DNA from: Takakia lepidozioides
Taxonomy: Eukaryota > Streptophyta > Takakiopsida > Takakiales > Takakiaceae
Assembly (NCBI GenBank): GCA_030704615.1
Contig: CM060731.1
Location: 89,322,756-89,386,755, forward strand
Length of the DNA: 64,000 nt
Direction: 5' to 3'
The notes beneath the pieces are model-generated. The model was not told the DNA's origin, searched no databases, and saw nothing but the letters and a program-made list of their open reading frames with translations. This document shows, in pieces, positions 44,998 through 57,160 of this stretch; position 1 is the first letter of the stretch, and each line of letters opens with the position of its first letter. A program made the translations under genes and the position numbers.

Positions 44998-45323
44998 TGT
45001 CAAGTTATTTTACCACTAGTGTGAAACTAGCTAGGAAATAGCTAGCTTTTACATATTGACATTTGGGATTGGCCCAAGTGTCAATCCAGGGGTCAAGGTA
45101 GATTTAGGCCTTGGAGTGATTATCTTCACGGCAAGCGCGGGAGGCTCATCTTTCTCGAGTTGAGCCTCACCGCGCCTAGCTATGGCGCGGTAGTGTGGAT
45201 TCCCCATGGCGTGGGGTGCACTTGGCTTGACTTGTATTTGAGTGATGAGGTTATATATGCATGAGTTTATGCTTCAGCTTTGTGAGCTCGCATGAGCTTG
45301 TGCTTGTATTCTTCTTCTTTATC
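44998..45323 (+). repeat. Segment B at the left end of E2 (LTR-like)
   Basis: Starts TGTCAAGTTATTTTACC right after ATAC and matches 62786-63111 over exactly 326 bp with about nine differences. Beyond 45323 the two copies diverge. It contains GTTATATATGCATG, a TATA-like site. Confidence 0.85.
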
Positions 45324-48131
45324 GAGAAAGATGAGCTCGTATCTGTAAGTGACAGATACGAGTTAGTTGTAGTATTTGTGGTTTTTGCTTGAGAATGAGA
45401 GAAACCAGGTTGTTATGCAAGGAGCACCGTGGAGCTCTTGGTTGTTAGAAGCGGAGGCGATGTGGGTTACGAGGTAGTAGACCTTGGCATCCGATCTTCA
45501 ACTTCAGAGATGAAAGCACCATGCTGCAGTGCACTTTGTGGAGTATGTTTAGATTGGGTTTCAATCTCGAGCTTCAACATTGAGAGGGCTCTTGTCATGG
45601 CAAGAGCAATGCTGGAACAGGAGCTAAGAGATGCGGCAAGGCCATGGAATGTGCACCTAGGGTTTTAGAGCTTGGAAGAAGAGCTCTTGCACCACAAGAG
45701 GAGTGTCTTGTGGCTGGAAATGTAAGCCTTAGGGTTTCAGGAGCTTGGCAAGGGCTGTGGAGTGCTTAGTCTTGTCTTAGAGAGCATCAAGGAGCTAAGG
45801 AGCCAAGATAGGGGGCTGATACCTCTTGTGTGAAGAGGTTGCATGTGTGGAGCATGTATTCAGCTCATTGAAGCTTCCATCTTCAAGCTTGGAGGGCAAG
45901 CAAGGAAGAGGGAAGGGCTGACTTCCCTTATGTGAGAGCAATGCATGTGTGGAGCATGCTTTCAGCCTGATGAAGGCTTGTACTTTCAGGTTTGGGAGTG
46001 CAAGAAAGGAAGGAAGGGGCTGGTTTCCCTGTAGGGCATGTGTGGAGCATGCTTCCAGCCTGCTGAAGCGTGTATTTTCAGATTGGTGGGTGCAAGAAAG
46101 AAAGCAAAGGGGCTGATTCTCTGGTGGTGAGAGTGGGGCATGTGTGGAGCATGCCTTCAGTCCATTGGGCTTTTGTTTTCAAGCTTTAGAGAACTAGAAG
46201 AGAAGGTAAGGGGCTGATCTGCTCTTATGTGACAGTCCGACACTTGTAGAGCGTGTTCTTAGTTGGGGTTTCAACCTCAAGCCTAGATAGAGCATGGCTC
46301 TTGAAGTGGCAGATGTAGGGGGCTGGAATAGGCTCTAAAACATATGCTATGGCCAAGGAAAACGCTTGAATGAGTGTTCACAAGGGCTGGAAACCAGCAA
46401 GGCTTGGTTGTTTGCCATTGAGTTTAGTGGCGTGTGTGGGGAGTCTAAGTGAGAAAGAAGGCTTGGTTTGTGGCAACCATCTTCCTCATGGCTTAGGGCT
46501 ACTGTTGGTGGTGTGTGGGAGCCAAAAGAGCAAGAATACCTTGCTGATTTCTTCACAGCCGCCATAGCTCGGTGCAAAGAAGCTTAGAGTCCAAGAGACA
46601 CAAACCCTAGCTTGGCGTGGCTAAACCCCTTGGAGAAATGGCTAAACTGCCATGAGTGGCCATGGATGGGGCTGTGAGGGGCTGTGAGGGGCTGTGACAG
46701 GCTGTTCCCTGTGGCCCGTGGGGTTGTGACGGGCTGTGACACGCTGTGACGGGCTGTGAGGGGCTGTGGCGGGCTGTGACAGGCTGTGCCATGTGGCCTG
46801 TGGGGCTGTGAGGGGCTGTGCCCAGTGGCCTGTGGGGCTGTGACGGGCTGTGAGGAGCTGTGATAGGTTGTGCCCTGTGGCCTGTGGGGTTATGACGGGC
46901 TATGAGGGCTGTGACAGGCTGTGCCCGGTGGCCTGTGGGGCTGTGAGGGGCTGTGACAGGCTGTGGCGAGCTATGATCGGCTGTGAGGGGCTGTGACAGG
47001 CTGTGGCGGGCTGTGACAGGCTGTGCCCTGTGGCCTGTGGGGCTGTGACGGGCTATGAGGGGCTGTGACAGGCTGTGCCCTATGGCCTATGGGGCTGTGA
47101 TGGGCTGTGACAAGCTGTGCCCTATGGCCTGTGGGGCTGTGACAGGCTGTGACAGGCTGTGCCCTGTGGCCTATGGGGTTGTGAGGGGCTGTGATAGGCT
47201 GTGGCCTTTGGGGGTGACCCCTGTGACGTGTGTAGGGCTGTGACAGGTTGTGCCCTATGGCCTGTGGGGCTGTGACGGGCTGTGAGGGGCTGTGCCCTGT
47301 GGCCTATGGGGCTGTGAGGGGCTGTGACAGGCTGTGGTCTTTGGGGCTGTGACCCTGTGACCTTTGTAGGGCTGTGACAGGCTGTGCCTGTGGCCTTTGG
47401 GGTTGTGATGGGCTGTGACAGGCTGTGGCCTGTGTGGGGCTGTGACCAGTGAGCTGTGTGGGCCTGTGCTGGTCTGTGGTGGCCCGTGTTGACTTGTGGA
47501 CGGCCTGTGCTAACTCGTGGAGGCACTGGTGGACTGCCTAAAGAGTGGCATGTGGTCTTGAAGGCCGAATTTTGAAGCTCGTGGAGGGCGGTTTGAGGAG
47601 TATCTTCATGATATTCCCATGGTTATGCAAGTGAGGGAAGAGAGGAGAGGAAGAGTGCTGGGGTTAGGCATTGCTTTAGCTTCTCTTCCTCGTAGTTTCC
47701 ACCCTCTCATTAGGCCAAGACCTTTCCGTAGGTGGAGGCAAGAGTCAGTCCGGGTTTGGGCTGGGGTGTCCTTGCAGGAGCAACACCGTGGAGTTGTTTT
47801 TGGTGTGGGGGAGTTGTCGTTCTGATTTCTTGTGTTTGAATCCCCTCCATACCTGCATGCTTGACTTTGCGCCATGCTAGTTTTGTGTGGGCGCTTGTTT
47901 TTATAGGTGATTGGTCCGGATTTGATGACCGGCCAGTCCTAGAGCATGCTGTCGATGGTGAGGCTGGGGTGATGACCGGCCAACCATAGGAGTGTTTGCG
48001 GTGGATGCAGGTACAGGTGTAGGCTATGTTAGGAATTTAGTATTCCCAACCATAAGCCGCAACAGGTTCTCTACCCGGTTACCTTGTGGAGAGGGGGTTA
48101 GGGACATGTTCATGACCGGTTGAGTGTCAAC
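45324..48131 (+). other. E2 leader, noncoding and repeat-rich
   Basis: 2.8 kb without a recognisable gene. About four imperfect copies of a 90-110 bp unit with GTGTGGAGCATGC lie at 45840-46190, followed by the CTGTG minisatellite. It is unusually long for a gypsy leader and could partly be LTR. Confidence 0.6.
46660..47470. repeat. CTGTG minisatellite in the E2 leader
   Basis: About 800 bp of GGCTGTGACAGGCTGTG and CCCTGTGGCCTGTGGGGCTGTGAGG units. It is strongly strand-asymmetric and related to the short array at 2690-2860. Confidence 0.92.
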
Positions 48132-48651
48132 ATGGAGGTGCCACTAGTTGCTGGGGACAGTGCCGGTTCGAGCACTAGCGATACTAGTGGGTACACTAGA
48201 CGAGGTGTGCGGTTTAGGCCACCTTCATCTCCTATGTCTTCTACGGAAGGTTCTGATTCAGATTCTGAATCAGGAGGACTCATACCGGCGGTGCAAGTTG
48301 TTTCCTTGCCATTGTTGTGGGACACAATGGAGGAGATGTATGGAGCTACCAAGGGGCCACGAAGGTACTCTGGGGCGGTGGGCACCATCGAGTTGGATGA
48401 TTTTATCCAAGAGTTTGATAGTTGGTGTGATTTGCAGCAAATGCGCAATCCACAACTATTTACGCCTTTCATGGCATGGAAGGGGCTGTTTCAGCACCTT
48501 GAGGGCCGCCTATGGATGATTACCATGAGTTCAGGTGGGGGCATGAGGTTGAGATCGAGGAGTGGAGGATGTATTGGTCACCCGACTATGTCTCCATCAC
48601 TAGGGGCACTAGAGCCACGAGGGCAGTGGCTACACCTGCCGCTGCACCGGC
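48132..48651 (+). pseudogene. E2 gag, N-terminal part
   Basis: Starts MEVPLVAGDSAGSST. An acidic Ser-rich stretch is followed by a gag-like core (KGPRRYSGAVGTIELDDFI, FDSWCDLQQM, FMAWKGLFQHLEG) of the usual retrotransposon gag type. A frame change near 48505 leads into MDDYHEFRWGHEVEIEEW. Chromovirus G2 interrupts it at 48652 in an Ala-rich stretch; gag resumes at 55611. Confidence 0.8.
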
Positions 48652-49377
48652 TGTCGCGCACCTCACTTCGGTAAACTCCCCTTCAAGTCATAGTTACTCG
48701 CTTTGATGCGCGCGCCTGACTCCCAACCTGGCCGCCGGGCCAACTTGGAGCTTCGGCTGCTCACCGGGACATAACGGTCCCCCCTTCGCTTCCCTCTAAA
48801 ACCCTCCACCTAATTGGGACTAGGAGAATTCCCTTTGGTAGATGGCAGTCCGGAACAGCTCCCCACTCTTTGGTCGCTTTCCGGCTCGCTCGCTTACTCA
48901 CTAGTTTTTGGTCACCAACGGGCTTGCACCGTTCTCGGGGTTACTACTCCCTATATATACTTCTGTAGCTGTCCGCGGGGGTTTCACAACCAGCCATGCC
49001 ATTTTATGGCGAACCACCACGAAGACCCTCGATTCCCGGTGGTGAGTCGCGGTGAGTCTTGGCCCACTCACCACGGCCCCTATGGACCGTGATGAGTCCC
49101 AAGACTCCCCACGACTCCCACCACGAGGTCTCCACCCCCATGGTGAGTCCTATGCCACCCCCACTAAGTCCCACTAAGCTACCACCACCCCTTGTGGAGC
49201 CACCCCCACCGCAACCCGGTGTGCGGGGCTCCACCTAGTGAGCGCCTCCGCCTCCTTGAGTGCCTTGGGCACTCAAGGGTGCTTCAGCCCCCGTACCTAT
49301 TGCTGCTACTGCCCCCACCACAGGGGCAGCCCCTCATGTGTCCCGACCCCCTGCCCTCAAGGCAAAGGGCCGCGACA
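48652..49377 (-). mobile_element. G2 3' LTR
   Basis: 726 bp, ends TGTCGCG...CGCGACA. It differs from the 5' LTR by about ten positions and three small deletions. Confidence 0.92.
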
Positions 49378-50273
49378 CACCCCCTACCAACAGGGAGTCG
49401 ATGTCCTCATCGACTTGTCCATTTTGTAGAAACGAACATCCAAGTTGTGGCGTCCCACATCAAGGAGTTTGTTTCCGTACCATGGCGTCCCATGGCAAAG
49501 AACCAAACCCCACACTTGACTCTACTCTCCACTAGCTAGTTCGGCCGACTTCCTCCAAGTCCCGGCCAAGGGTGGAGCCTCTCCAACTCCTCCCAGTGCA
49601 CTCTTCTTGGCCTACTTCAAGGCCAAGGAACGATCCTCCCCGAGGATCGAATCGCCTTACTGCAACAACATTGCTTGCGATCGCTCATGATGCCGCTTTT
49701 GGCATCACCTTGAGCAAGGGTTCACCTGGAACCCTCTTTGACTAGGAAGATAACCTTGAACCAACCGTGCGCCCCAATCACTACAATTGGGTCCGCCTTG
49801 GAATGCTGGCCTGAGGTACGGGAACACGCCGAAGCCGCACTACGACTTCGTCCCGAGGTATAGTACGTGAACGGAAGCACGTAGCTTCCGCGTTAGCCCG
49901 CACTACAAGGCAACCCCCTCGGTAGCGCAGTTATAGTACGCGCACGCGCCAGGTGCGCACTAGCACGTGAACTCCCAAAGAAGGCGCAAGTTTCCTTGCC
50001 CCTTGGATGGGAGTCACCCGATTTCGGCACTGCGCAAACACACGATTAACCCAATTTACCTCTCCCACTTTTGTAAGCTAGCATGCATTCTACACACTAG
50101 CCAACCACACCATGCATCACCATTCCAAACAAAATAGGACGCACAACATTTGGAACCCATTTCCTTTATAACAAATTTTTGTACAATACAAGTTTTTGCA
50201 ATCGGATTCCTAAGCTAGCTAAGCCGGGCTAAGCATGCATTTCCTCCCCCACGCTCCAAGGTTGATGTCCCCA
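49378..50273 (-). other. G2 3' noncoding region
   Basis: Colinear with 38573-39477 of G1; no gene seen. The minus strand before the LTR reads GTAGGGGGTGTG, a weak polypurine tract. Confidence 0.7.
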
Positions 50274-51560
50274 TCAACGCTTCTTCCGCTTTTGAGGTCG
50301 CCCTTCGAAAGCTGCAACCGCCTCGGATGCGTTTCCCATTTCTGAGGCACGCACCCAAGATGCCTCCACATGATGATAGCCCTTCCATTTGACGAGATAC
50401 TCCGTTTCTCGGTTCTTGAACCTCCTCGACTTAAGTATTGCCTCCACCTCGTACTCAGGTTCATTTTCATGATCCAACAGCATAGGTGGCGGACGCAACA
50501 CTTGATGCCGATTCGGACGCGCTTCATCTTTGAAGTAAGGCTTCAAAAGGGAGACATGGAATACTGGGTGCACCTTGCTGTTTGCCGGCAGCTCCAATTC
50601 ATACACATCCTCATTCATAACCTTCCGAATGCGAAAGGGTCCCGCATACGGAGGTACGAACTTCGGACTCACTTCCGGAGGTAGTCGGAAATTCTTGATG
50701 TTCAACCAGACCTCCGTGCCTGCCTCAAACTTCACTTCCCTCCGCTTCCGATTCGCCTGCCTTTCATACCGTTTCCTAGCTTTGGCAATGTTGTACTTTG
50801 CGAGCTTCAACAAACGCTCGCGTTCTTCCAGTACCGCCGCTACTGCCGGTTCCTCAACGTCCTGGGCGGCCCAACTTGTCGGCACCAGAGGTGCTTTTCC
50901 ATAGACCAATACGAAAGGGGAAACTCCCGTTGCGGAGTGTTCTGTGTTATTATAACAGAACTCTGCCGCGTCTAAGTGTTCCATCCAGTCTGATTGGTCT
51001 GCCGACACGTAATTCCGCAAGAATTGCTTCACTACGGAATTCACTCTTTCCGTTTGGCCGTCCGTCGTAGGTCGGAAGGCGGTGCTCATCTTCAGCCTCG
51101 TCCCCATCTTCTTCCAAAGTGCTCTCCAGAATTTACTCGTAAACTTTGGATCGCGGTCCGAGACAATATCCTTCGGGACTCCATGATGCTTTAAGACGTG
51201 GGCGAAGTAAAGTCGCCCTGTCTCCTGCGCCGTTGCCGTCTCCTTGGTGGGGATGAAATGGCCCATTTTACTGAACCTATCCACCACCACCATGATTGCA
51301 TCGAATCCTTTTGACAGCGGCATAGCAGTCATGAAATCCATCGAGACGCTTTCCCAAGTCCCCTCTGGAATCGGCAAGGGTTGTAACAGCCCCGCTTGCT
51401 TTTTGTACTCGCTCCGGTTTTGTTGGCATGTGGTGCATGTCTTGACATACTCCTCTGCCTCCTCCCTCAGTTTGGGCCAGAAATACTCTTTCTTCAAGAG
51501 TGCCGCAGTGCGCTTGGCTCCGCCGTGGCCCGCAAGCGGGCTATCATGGCATTCTCTCAA
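50274..51560 (-). CDS. G2 integrase and chromodomain
   Basis: An open stretch of 428 codons with the same order as in G1: zinc-binding part (HDSPLAGHGG, CTTCQQN), DDE core (SMDFMTAMPL, VSDRDPKF, QTERVNS), PPYAGPFRI, a chromodomain with YLVKWKGY, and the basic end QKRKKR. A two-base loss near 51570 separates it from the RNase H frame, where G1 reads GGIRDSLLREC. Confidence 0.92.
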   Translation of the reverse strand: MRECHDSPLAGHGGAKRTAALLKKEYFWPKLREEAEEYVKTCTTCQQNRSEYKKQAGLLQPLPIPEGTWESVSMDFMTAMPLSKGFDAIMVVVDRFSKMGHFIPTKETATAQETGRLYFAHVLKHHGVPKDIVSDRDPKFTSKFWRALWKKMGTRLKMSTAFRPTTDGQTERVNSVVKQFLRNYVSADQSDWMEHLDAAEFCYNNTEHSATGVSPFVLVYGKAPLVPTSWAAQDVEEPAVAAVLEERERLLKLAKYNIAKARKRYERQANRKRREVKFEAGTEVWLNIKNFRLPPEVSPKFVPPYAGPFRIRKVMNEDVYELELPANSKVHPVFHVSLLKPYFKDEARPNRHQVLRPPPMLLDHENEPEYEVEAILKSRRFKNRETEYLVKWKGYHHVEASWVRASEMGNASEAVAAFEGRPQKRKKR

Positions 51561-52410
51561 GAGACTATCCTGATCCCTCCCTTCGGCACGTAGAGACGCT
51601 TTTGCTTATACCGGAGCAGTCCATTTTGCAAGTGGAACTGCGATTTAACCCCCATCCTCAAGTCCTGCATCACGGACTTCGCCAGCTCATCCTTCCGGCA
51701 AGCCTTCCGGATCTTCCTTTGGAGCGCCGTCTCGCCCTTGTACACCAACAAGAGCTGCTGCTTTCTACTTAAAGCATCGGCCACCACATTGTCCCGTCCC
51801 GGTTTGTACTGGATATCCACGTCGAACACCGCCAAAGTATCTTGCCACCTAAGTTGTTTTGGGGACAACTTGGGCTGCGTGGCAAAATACTTCACCGTGA
51901 CATTGTCCGTGAACACCTTCACTGGGTTGGAACCAACATAGTGGCGCCAGAGCTCAAGGCAATGCACCACCGCCTTCATCTCTTTTTCGTGCGTCGGCCA
52001 CCGTCGCTCCACTTCATTCAGTTTCTTACTTTCGTAAGCCACTGGACGTCCATCTTGCATAAGTACACCCCCAATCGCGAAGTCCGATGCATCTGTATGA
52101 ATCTCAAACGGACGATCGAACTCCGGGATTTTCAAGACTGGAGCTTCCGCCATCCGCTGCTTCAATTCAGCAAAAGCTTGGCCACAAAATGTGTTCCATA
52201 CCCAGACTTTGGATTTACACAGAAGGTCCGACAGCGGCCCCGCGATCTTGGCGAAATTTCTCACATACTTCCGGTAATAGGAGGCGAGTCCTAGGAAGGA
52301 TCGCACTCCCGGGACCGAAGTCGGAGGCTCCCAGTCCAAGATCGCCCTCACCTTTCTGTCATCCATTTTGATCCCATCCTGTGTAATCACATGCCCCAAG
52401 AACTCCACTT
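51557..52410 (-). pseudogene. G2 reverse transcriptase thumb and RNase H
   Basis: SYYRKYVRNFAKIAGPLSDLL, TDASDFAIGGVL, TDNVTVKYF, YKPGRDNVVADALSRKQQ and the linker (GLLRYKQKRLYVPKGG) are all present, including the stretch lost in G1. Upstream it is out of frame with the polymerase because of one-base losses near 52412 and 52466. Confidence 0.9.
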
Positions 52411-53342
52411 TGTGACCCCGAATTCGCACTTTGAAGCTTTGGCATACAGCTTCCCTTCCCGCAATTTTGGAACACCCTTTTGAGGTGCTCCAGGTGCTCC
52501 TCCTTTGTTTTCGAGTACACCAAGATGTCGTCGATGTACACGATCACAAAGTCATCCAACCACTCCTGGAAAAGGCTGTTCATCAGCGTGCTAAATGTCG
52601 CTGGTGCATTGGTGAGCCCAAAAGGCATCACCAAGAACTCATATGAACCATACCTTGTCCTGCACGCGGTCTTCTCCTCATCTCCTTCCGCCACCCGAAT
52701 TTGGTGATAGCCGGAGCGCAAGTCGATCCGGCTGAAATACTTCGCTCCTGCCAACCGATCGAAGAGGTCGTCGATCCTTGGCAAAGGGTACCGGTTTTTT
52801 ATAGTCACCTTATTCAGAGCCCTGTAATCGACACACATCCGCAGCGTCCCATCCTTCTTGTCTGCAAATAGCACCGGGGCTCCGTAAGGTGACTTACTCG
52901 GCCGGATGTACCCCTTTGACATTAGATCCTTGAGCTGAGTCTTCAGCTCGACCAACTCTCTGTGGCTCAACCGGTAGGGCGCCTTGGCAGGCGGTTCCGA
53001 TCCCGGTATCACCTCAATCTTGTGGTCAACTCCTCTTCGCGGTGGCAAGCCGCTTGGTAAATCCTCCGGCATCACATCCTGGTATTTCTCCAAAATCCCC
53101 TTGATCCAATCTGGGCTCGGCTCCCCATCGCCTTCTCCCTTCACTTCTCTAATGTAAAGCAAAAACTGGGGCTCGTGTGCCTCCTCCACGGCCCACTCCC
53201 TTGCTGACAGAAGGTTTATTCGCCCTCCCACGGATTTGGGCGTTTCCGACACTCGTAAGACCTCGCCACCATTCCCACATGGCAGCGTGACTACTCTCTT
53301 GCGGCCATCTATGACCGCTCCGGATTTGCTCAAAAAGGTCAT
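52411..53342 (-). pseudogene. G2 reverse transcriptase
   Basis: Starts within the end of the protease and includes [37 protein letters not shown] and YIDDILVYS, the complete catalytic set. A one-base loss at 53343 separates it from the protease, and further indels follow YIDD within 130 bp. Confidence 0.9.
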
Positions 53343-53790
53343 CCCAAAATGAGATCCACTCCATCGATCTCGCAGATGGTGAAGTTCTCACGTCCCTCCC
53401 AACTCCCCAGTTGAAGAGGAACATCAATCGCCAACCTTGTCGCCAACTGTGGTTCTCCTTTGGCAGAACGCACCTCAATAGAGGCCCCCACGTCACTTGT
53501 CGGGAGTCCCAGCTTTTGTGCCGTTGCCGGTGTCATGAAGGAGTGCGACGCTCCTGTGTCCACCAACAACGACACGTTAGTTCCGGATATTATCCCATCC
53601 ACGAACAATAACTGACTCCCTTTTCGTAAGGCGCCAGTTTCCTGATACAACTCACAAGAAAATTTGCCTACCTTGCAAGTCCTGGCGACCACCGCTTCCA
53701 CCAAGCGACTGATGGTATCTTCCGACAGCTCCGTGGTCGCCCGAGTCATGTTCAATTGCCGGGGCTTCGTGCACTTCTTGGCCATGTGCC
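53339..53790 (-). pseudogene. G2 zinc knuckle end and protease
   Basis: Protease with the intact active site LLVDTGASHSFM. The zinc knuckle just upstream is split by a one-base loss near 53790. Confidence 0.88.
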
Positions 53791-54833
53791 GGGCTCCCCG
53801 CAATTGAAACACACTCCATCAAAGGTCGCCTTCTGTCCGCCATAAGCCGCTCCACCCGCTTTTCCTTTCGGAGCACCGGGTGCCGCCTTGACGTGTGAAG
53901 GCCCTCCCTTCGATTTCCACGTGCCATTTTCGCCGCGTGGCCTATCCCACTTCTTTTCCGGTCGGAAGGAGTCACCTTCCCGCCGAATCTTCTTGTGGTT
54001 CAGCTCCGTACGGCCTTGTCTTTCACCCCTAGGGACATCCGAGAAACATTCAGCCCTCTCAATTGCCTCGTTCAAAGTCTTGGGTGGCTTCTCCTCCAAC
54101 TTCCGCCTGGCCCATGGGGCCAGTCCCGCCACAAAGTTGAAGACCATTTCTGGTTCTGCCATGTCCGCGACTTCGAGCAACAGCACATTGAAAGCCTGGA
54201 CATACCCCCGAATGTCATCTGTTTGCTTCAAATTCCTCATCTTGTCCCGGGCAAGCCAGGACGCGTTGAGGGGCACAAACTGTCTCTTCAATCAATTCCT
54301 TGAACCCACTCCAGTTCAAGGTTTCCGGACTTGGACCTCGGTCGTGAAGGCGTTTCTGCCACCATTGTTGAGCATAGCCCCTCAAATAGGTGGGAGCCAC
54401 TTCCACCCGATCCTCGTCACTCAACTTGGCCGCCCGGAAGTACTGCTCTAGCTCCAAGAGCCAGGTGTTGAGTGCCTTCCGATTTCGGACGCCCTCGAAG
54501 GTGCCGGGTTCCTTAGGCTTCACCTTAAACTTTGCCTTAGTGGAAGTGGCATTAGCCGCCTTCAACACGTCTTTCAACGTCCCGCCAAACTGCGCCAACA
54601 ACCCTTCCCAAAAGGCTGCCGGCATGGGAGGCATCTCTTGGTTTGTCGGAGCTCTCAAGGATTCCTCGGGCTCCGACTCCTCGGATTCCTCCCGCTCTTG
54701 GGCGGCCTCGTTTTCGGAAACATGCATCGCTTCCTCAAACGGCCGCCTCGGGTGACACGCCGCCCCCATCGGGCTCACCGGGATCATCATCTTTTGGGCC
54801 GTTCCGCTTTCGCTTCGGCTTGCCCGACCCCAT
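53791..54833 (-). pseudogene. G2 gag
   Basis: Start at MGSGKPKRKRNG (54833). Gag motifs as in G1 (FEGVRNRKALNTWLLELEQY, QQWWQKRL, FNFVAGLAPWARRKL). One-base gains near 54752 and 54290 shift the frame. Confidence 0.88.
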
Positions 54834-54874
54834 GATGAGGCCAATCCCAAGGACGATCGCGTACTGAACTCTAA

Positions 54875-54886
54875 GCTCTGATACCA
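54875..54886 (-). other. G2 primer-binding site for initiator tRNA-Met
   Basis: TGGTATCAGAGC on the minus strand, two bases inside the 5' LTR. Confidence 0.92.
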
Positions 54887-54888
54887 AG

Positions 54889-55610
54889 TGTCGCGCACCT
54901 CACTTCGGTAAACTCCCCTTCAAGTCATAGTTACTCGCTTTGATGCGCGCGCCTGACTCCCAACCTGGCCGCCGGGCCAACTTGGAGCTTCGGCTGCTCA
55001 CCGGGACATAACGGTCCCCCCTTCGCTTCCCTCTAAAACCCTCCTAATTGGGACTAGGAGAATTCCCTTTGGTAGATGGCAGTCCGGAACAGCTCCCCAC
55101 TCTTTGGTCGCTTTCCGGCTCGCTCGCTTACTCACTAGTTTTTGGTCACCAACGGGCTTGCACCGTTCCGGGGTTACTACTCCCTATATATACTTTTGTA
55201 GCTGTCCGCGGGGGTTTCACAACCAGCCATGCCATTTTATGGCGAACCACCACGAAGACCCTCGATTCCCGGTGGTGAGTCGCGGTGAGTCTTGGCCCGC
55301 TCACCACAGCCCCTATGGACCGTGATGAGTCCCAAGACTCCCCACGACTCCCACCACGAGGTCTCCACCCCATGGTGAGTCCTATGCCACCCCCACTAAG
55401 TCCCACTAAGCTACCACCACCCCTTGTGGAGCCACCCCCACCGCAACCCGGTGTGCGGGGCTCCACCTAGTGAGCGCCTCCGCCTCCTTGAGTGCCTTGG
55501 GCACTCAAGGGTGCTTCAGCCCCCGTACCTATCACTGCTACTGCCCCCACCACAGGGGCAGCCCCTCTTGTGTCCCGACCTCCCTGCCCTCAAGGCAAAG
55601 GGCCGCGACA
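54889..55610 (-). mobile_element. G2 5' LTR
   Basis: 722 bp, a few small deletions against the 3' copy; TATATATA core near 55190. Confidence 0.92.
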
Positions 55611-56660
55611 ACGGCAGCTTCAGCAAGTAGCAGTGGGACAGTGGGACTAGTGGTATAGTAGCTACGACGTCCACCAGCCACTACCGCACCAGCACTAGTA
55701 CCCGTGCCTGCCTTCAACACTGTTGTGGAGTTCTTCGAAGAGTGAGAGGGAACTACCAAGGGGTGAGGACAAAGAAGTTGCGGAGCTTGCAAGAGTTCCA
55801 ACGGAAGCCAACCGAGAGCTTGAGGGAGGCTTTCACTCGCATGAGGCGCTTGATAAATATAACTCAAGGGGTTACGGAAGCTCAGGTAGTCCAATTCTGG
55901 TATGGGATATTGGACAAGGAGCTGAGGAGAAGGGTGCGGGATGCAACTCTCCTACAAGCGGCCCAACCCACCTTAGCAAATGTGTTTTTGCTGGCAGAGC
56001 GGATAGAGCTCAACATGGTGGAGGAACGAGTGGTCATGGTGGGATCTGCTAAGGAGACACCACGGGGTAGTGGTGCTCCTAGCCAACCACTACCTCAACG
56101 TGCTCAAGGCAACAAGAGGGCTCAGGTGAAGCTCAGGGAAGGGCAGAGAAGACCTCAGATGCAGGGGTCTCTCCCTTCATTTGCTGGCCAACAACGGGCG
56201 GATGTGGTGTGCTGGACATGTGGAGGACCCCACGTCAAGAAGGATTGCCCAGAGGGAGGCAAAGGGCCGGCACATGCACAGCCTACATAGTTGCAGTGTG
56301 GGCATTGTGGCAAGCACGGGCATGGAGAGGCCCAGTGTTATGGTTTGCATCCTGAGTTGCACCCAGGCCAGTTCCAAGAGAACAATGGTGGCCGGGGGCA
56401 AGGTGGAGTAGCCCAGAGAGGACGAGGTGGCCAGTCACGAGGTGCAGGCCAAGGGCAAGCTCAACATGGCCAAGGACGGGGAGGTCAGGGTGTTGACCAA
56501 GGCATGGCCAACCGGCTTCAACATCTAGAGCAGAGGCTCGCTGCCATGGCTACAGCTCAGGTGGTACCGGCTCTAAGGCCGGATGGTCCACCTCCTGCTC
56601 CTGAGGGAGGAGATATGGGAGGCATGGGATTCATGTGTGGAGCAGCACTACCATTAGTGT
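55611..56660 (+). pseudogene. E2 gag, C-terminal part with zinc knuckles
   Basis: After a short Ala/Ser stretch with stops, the gag helical domain continues (LQEFQRKPTESLREAFTRM, LDKELRRRVRDA). Then comes a basic Gln-rich region and two knuckles: CWTCGGPHVKKDC (one residue shorter than usual) and CGHCGKHGHGEAQC (standard CCHC). TAG stops lie at 56287-56289 and 56659-56661. Between them is a Gly/Gln/Arg-rich RNA-binding-like tract. Confidence 0.85.
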
Positions 56661-57160
56661 AGGTGGAGTCTGTTGCAGTCATGACTCGAGGAGCAGCACG
56701 AGTTCCTGAGCCACGAGGTGCAGAGGTGGAGTTGGATCCACAGCGTGGGGAGGCAAGCCGTTAGGCTAGGCTTCCTCAGTCATTCACATTGGCAAAGATA
56801 GTGTCGACGCCATCCATGGCACCTAGTTCTCGCCCGACTATTACCGAGGCGGAGGTTACTATGCCATTGGGGAGAGCTACACGGGTAGCACCACTACCTA
56901 GTGTTGCCAAGGCTATGGCAGCTAGTGTGCTGCTAGGAACGGCCACATCTGTGTGCCAGGCTCCATTGTTCTCGGCTACCATGATTGCGACGCCGGGGGT
57001 AAGACCAGCTGAGGTGTTCAGGCTGGCAGCTACACTCTATGAGAGTGAGGAGGTTACTTCATCTTCTGCGGAGATAGTGGGAGGTGTAGTGCCGGAGGGA
57101 TCCTCGGATTTGAGGGTCAAGACTGCCATGGCGGCGCCATAACAAGCTGCAGCTGCCAGG
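56661..57160 (+). pseudogene. E2 gag-protease linker
   Basis: Open for most of its length in one frame, Ala/Thr/Val-rich (for example APSSRPTITEAEVTMPLG), with a TAG near 56761 and a TAA near 57140. No domain recognised. Confidence 0.6.

Larger units (their letters stand above)
48652..55610 (-). mobile_element. G2: Ty3/gypsy chromovirus, same family as G1
   Basis: 6,959 bp, on the minus strand, with LTRs 48652-49377 (726 bp) and 54889-55610 (722 bp). Flanks are CCGGC and ACGGC, a probable 5-bp duplication with one change. Colinear with G1 throughout and roughly 95% or more similar by eye. Coding carries at least seven one- or two-base indels, many in short homopolymers, but few stops. It is nested in the gag of E2. 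Confidence 0.93.

Noticed and set aside
46660-47470. Coding frames through the CTGTG minisatellite (GCDRLCPMAYGAV repeats)
   Set aside because: Low-complexity translations of a tandem repeat.
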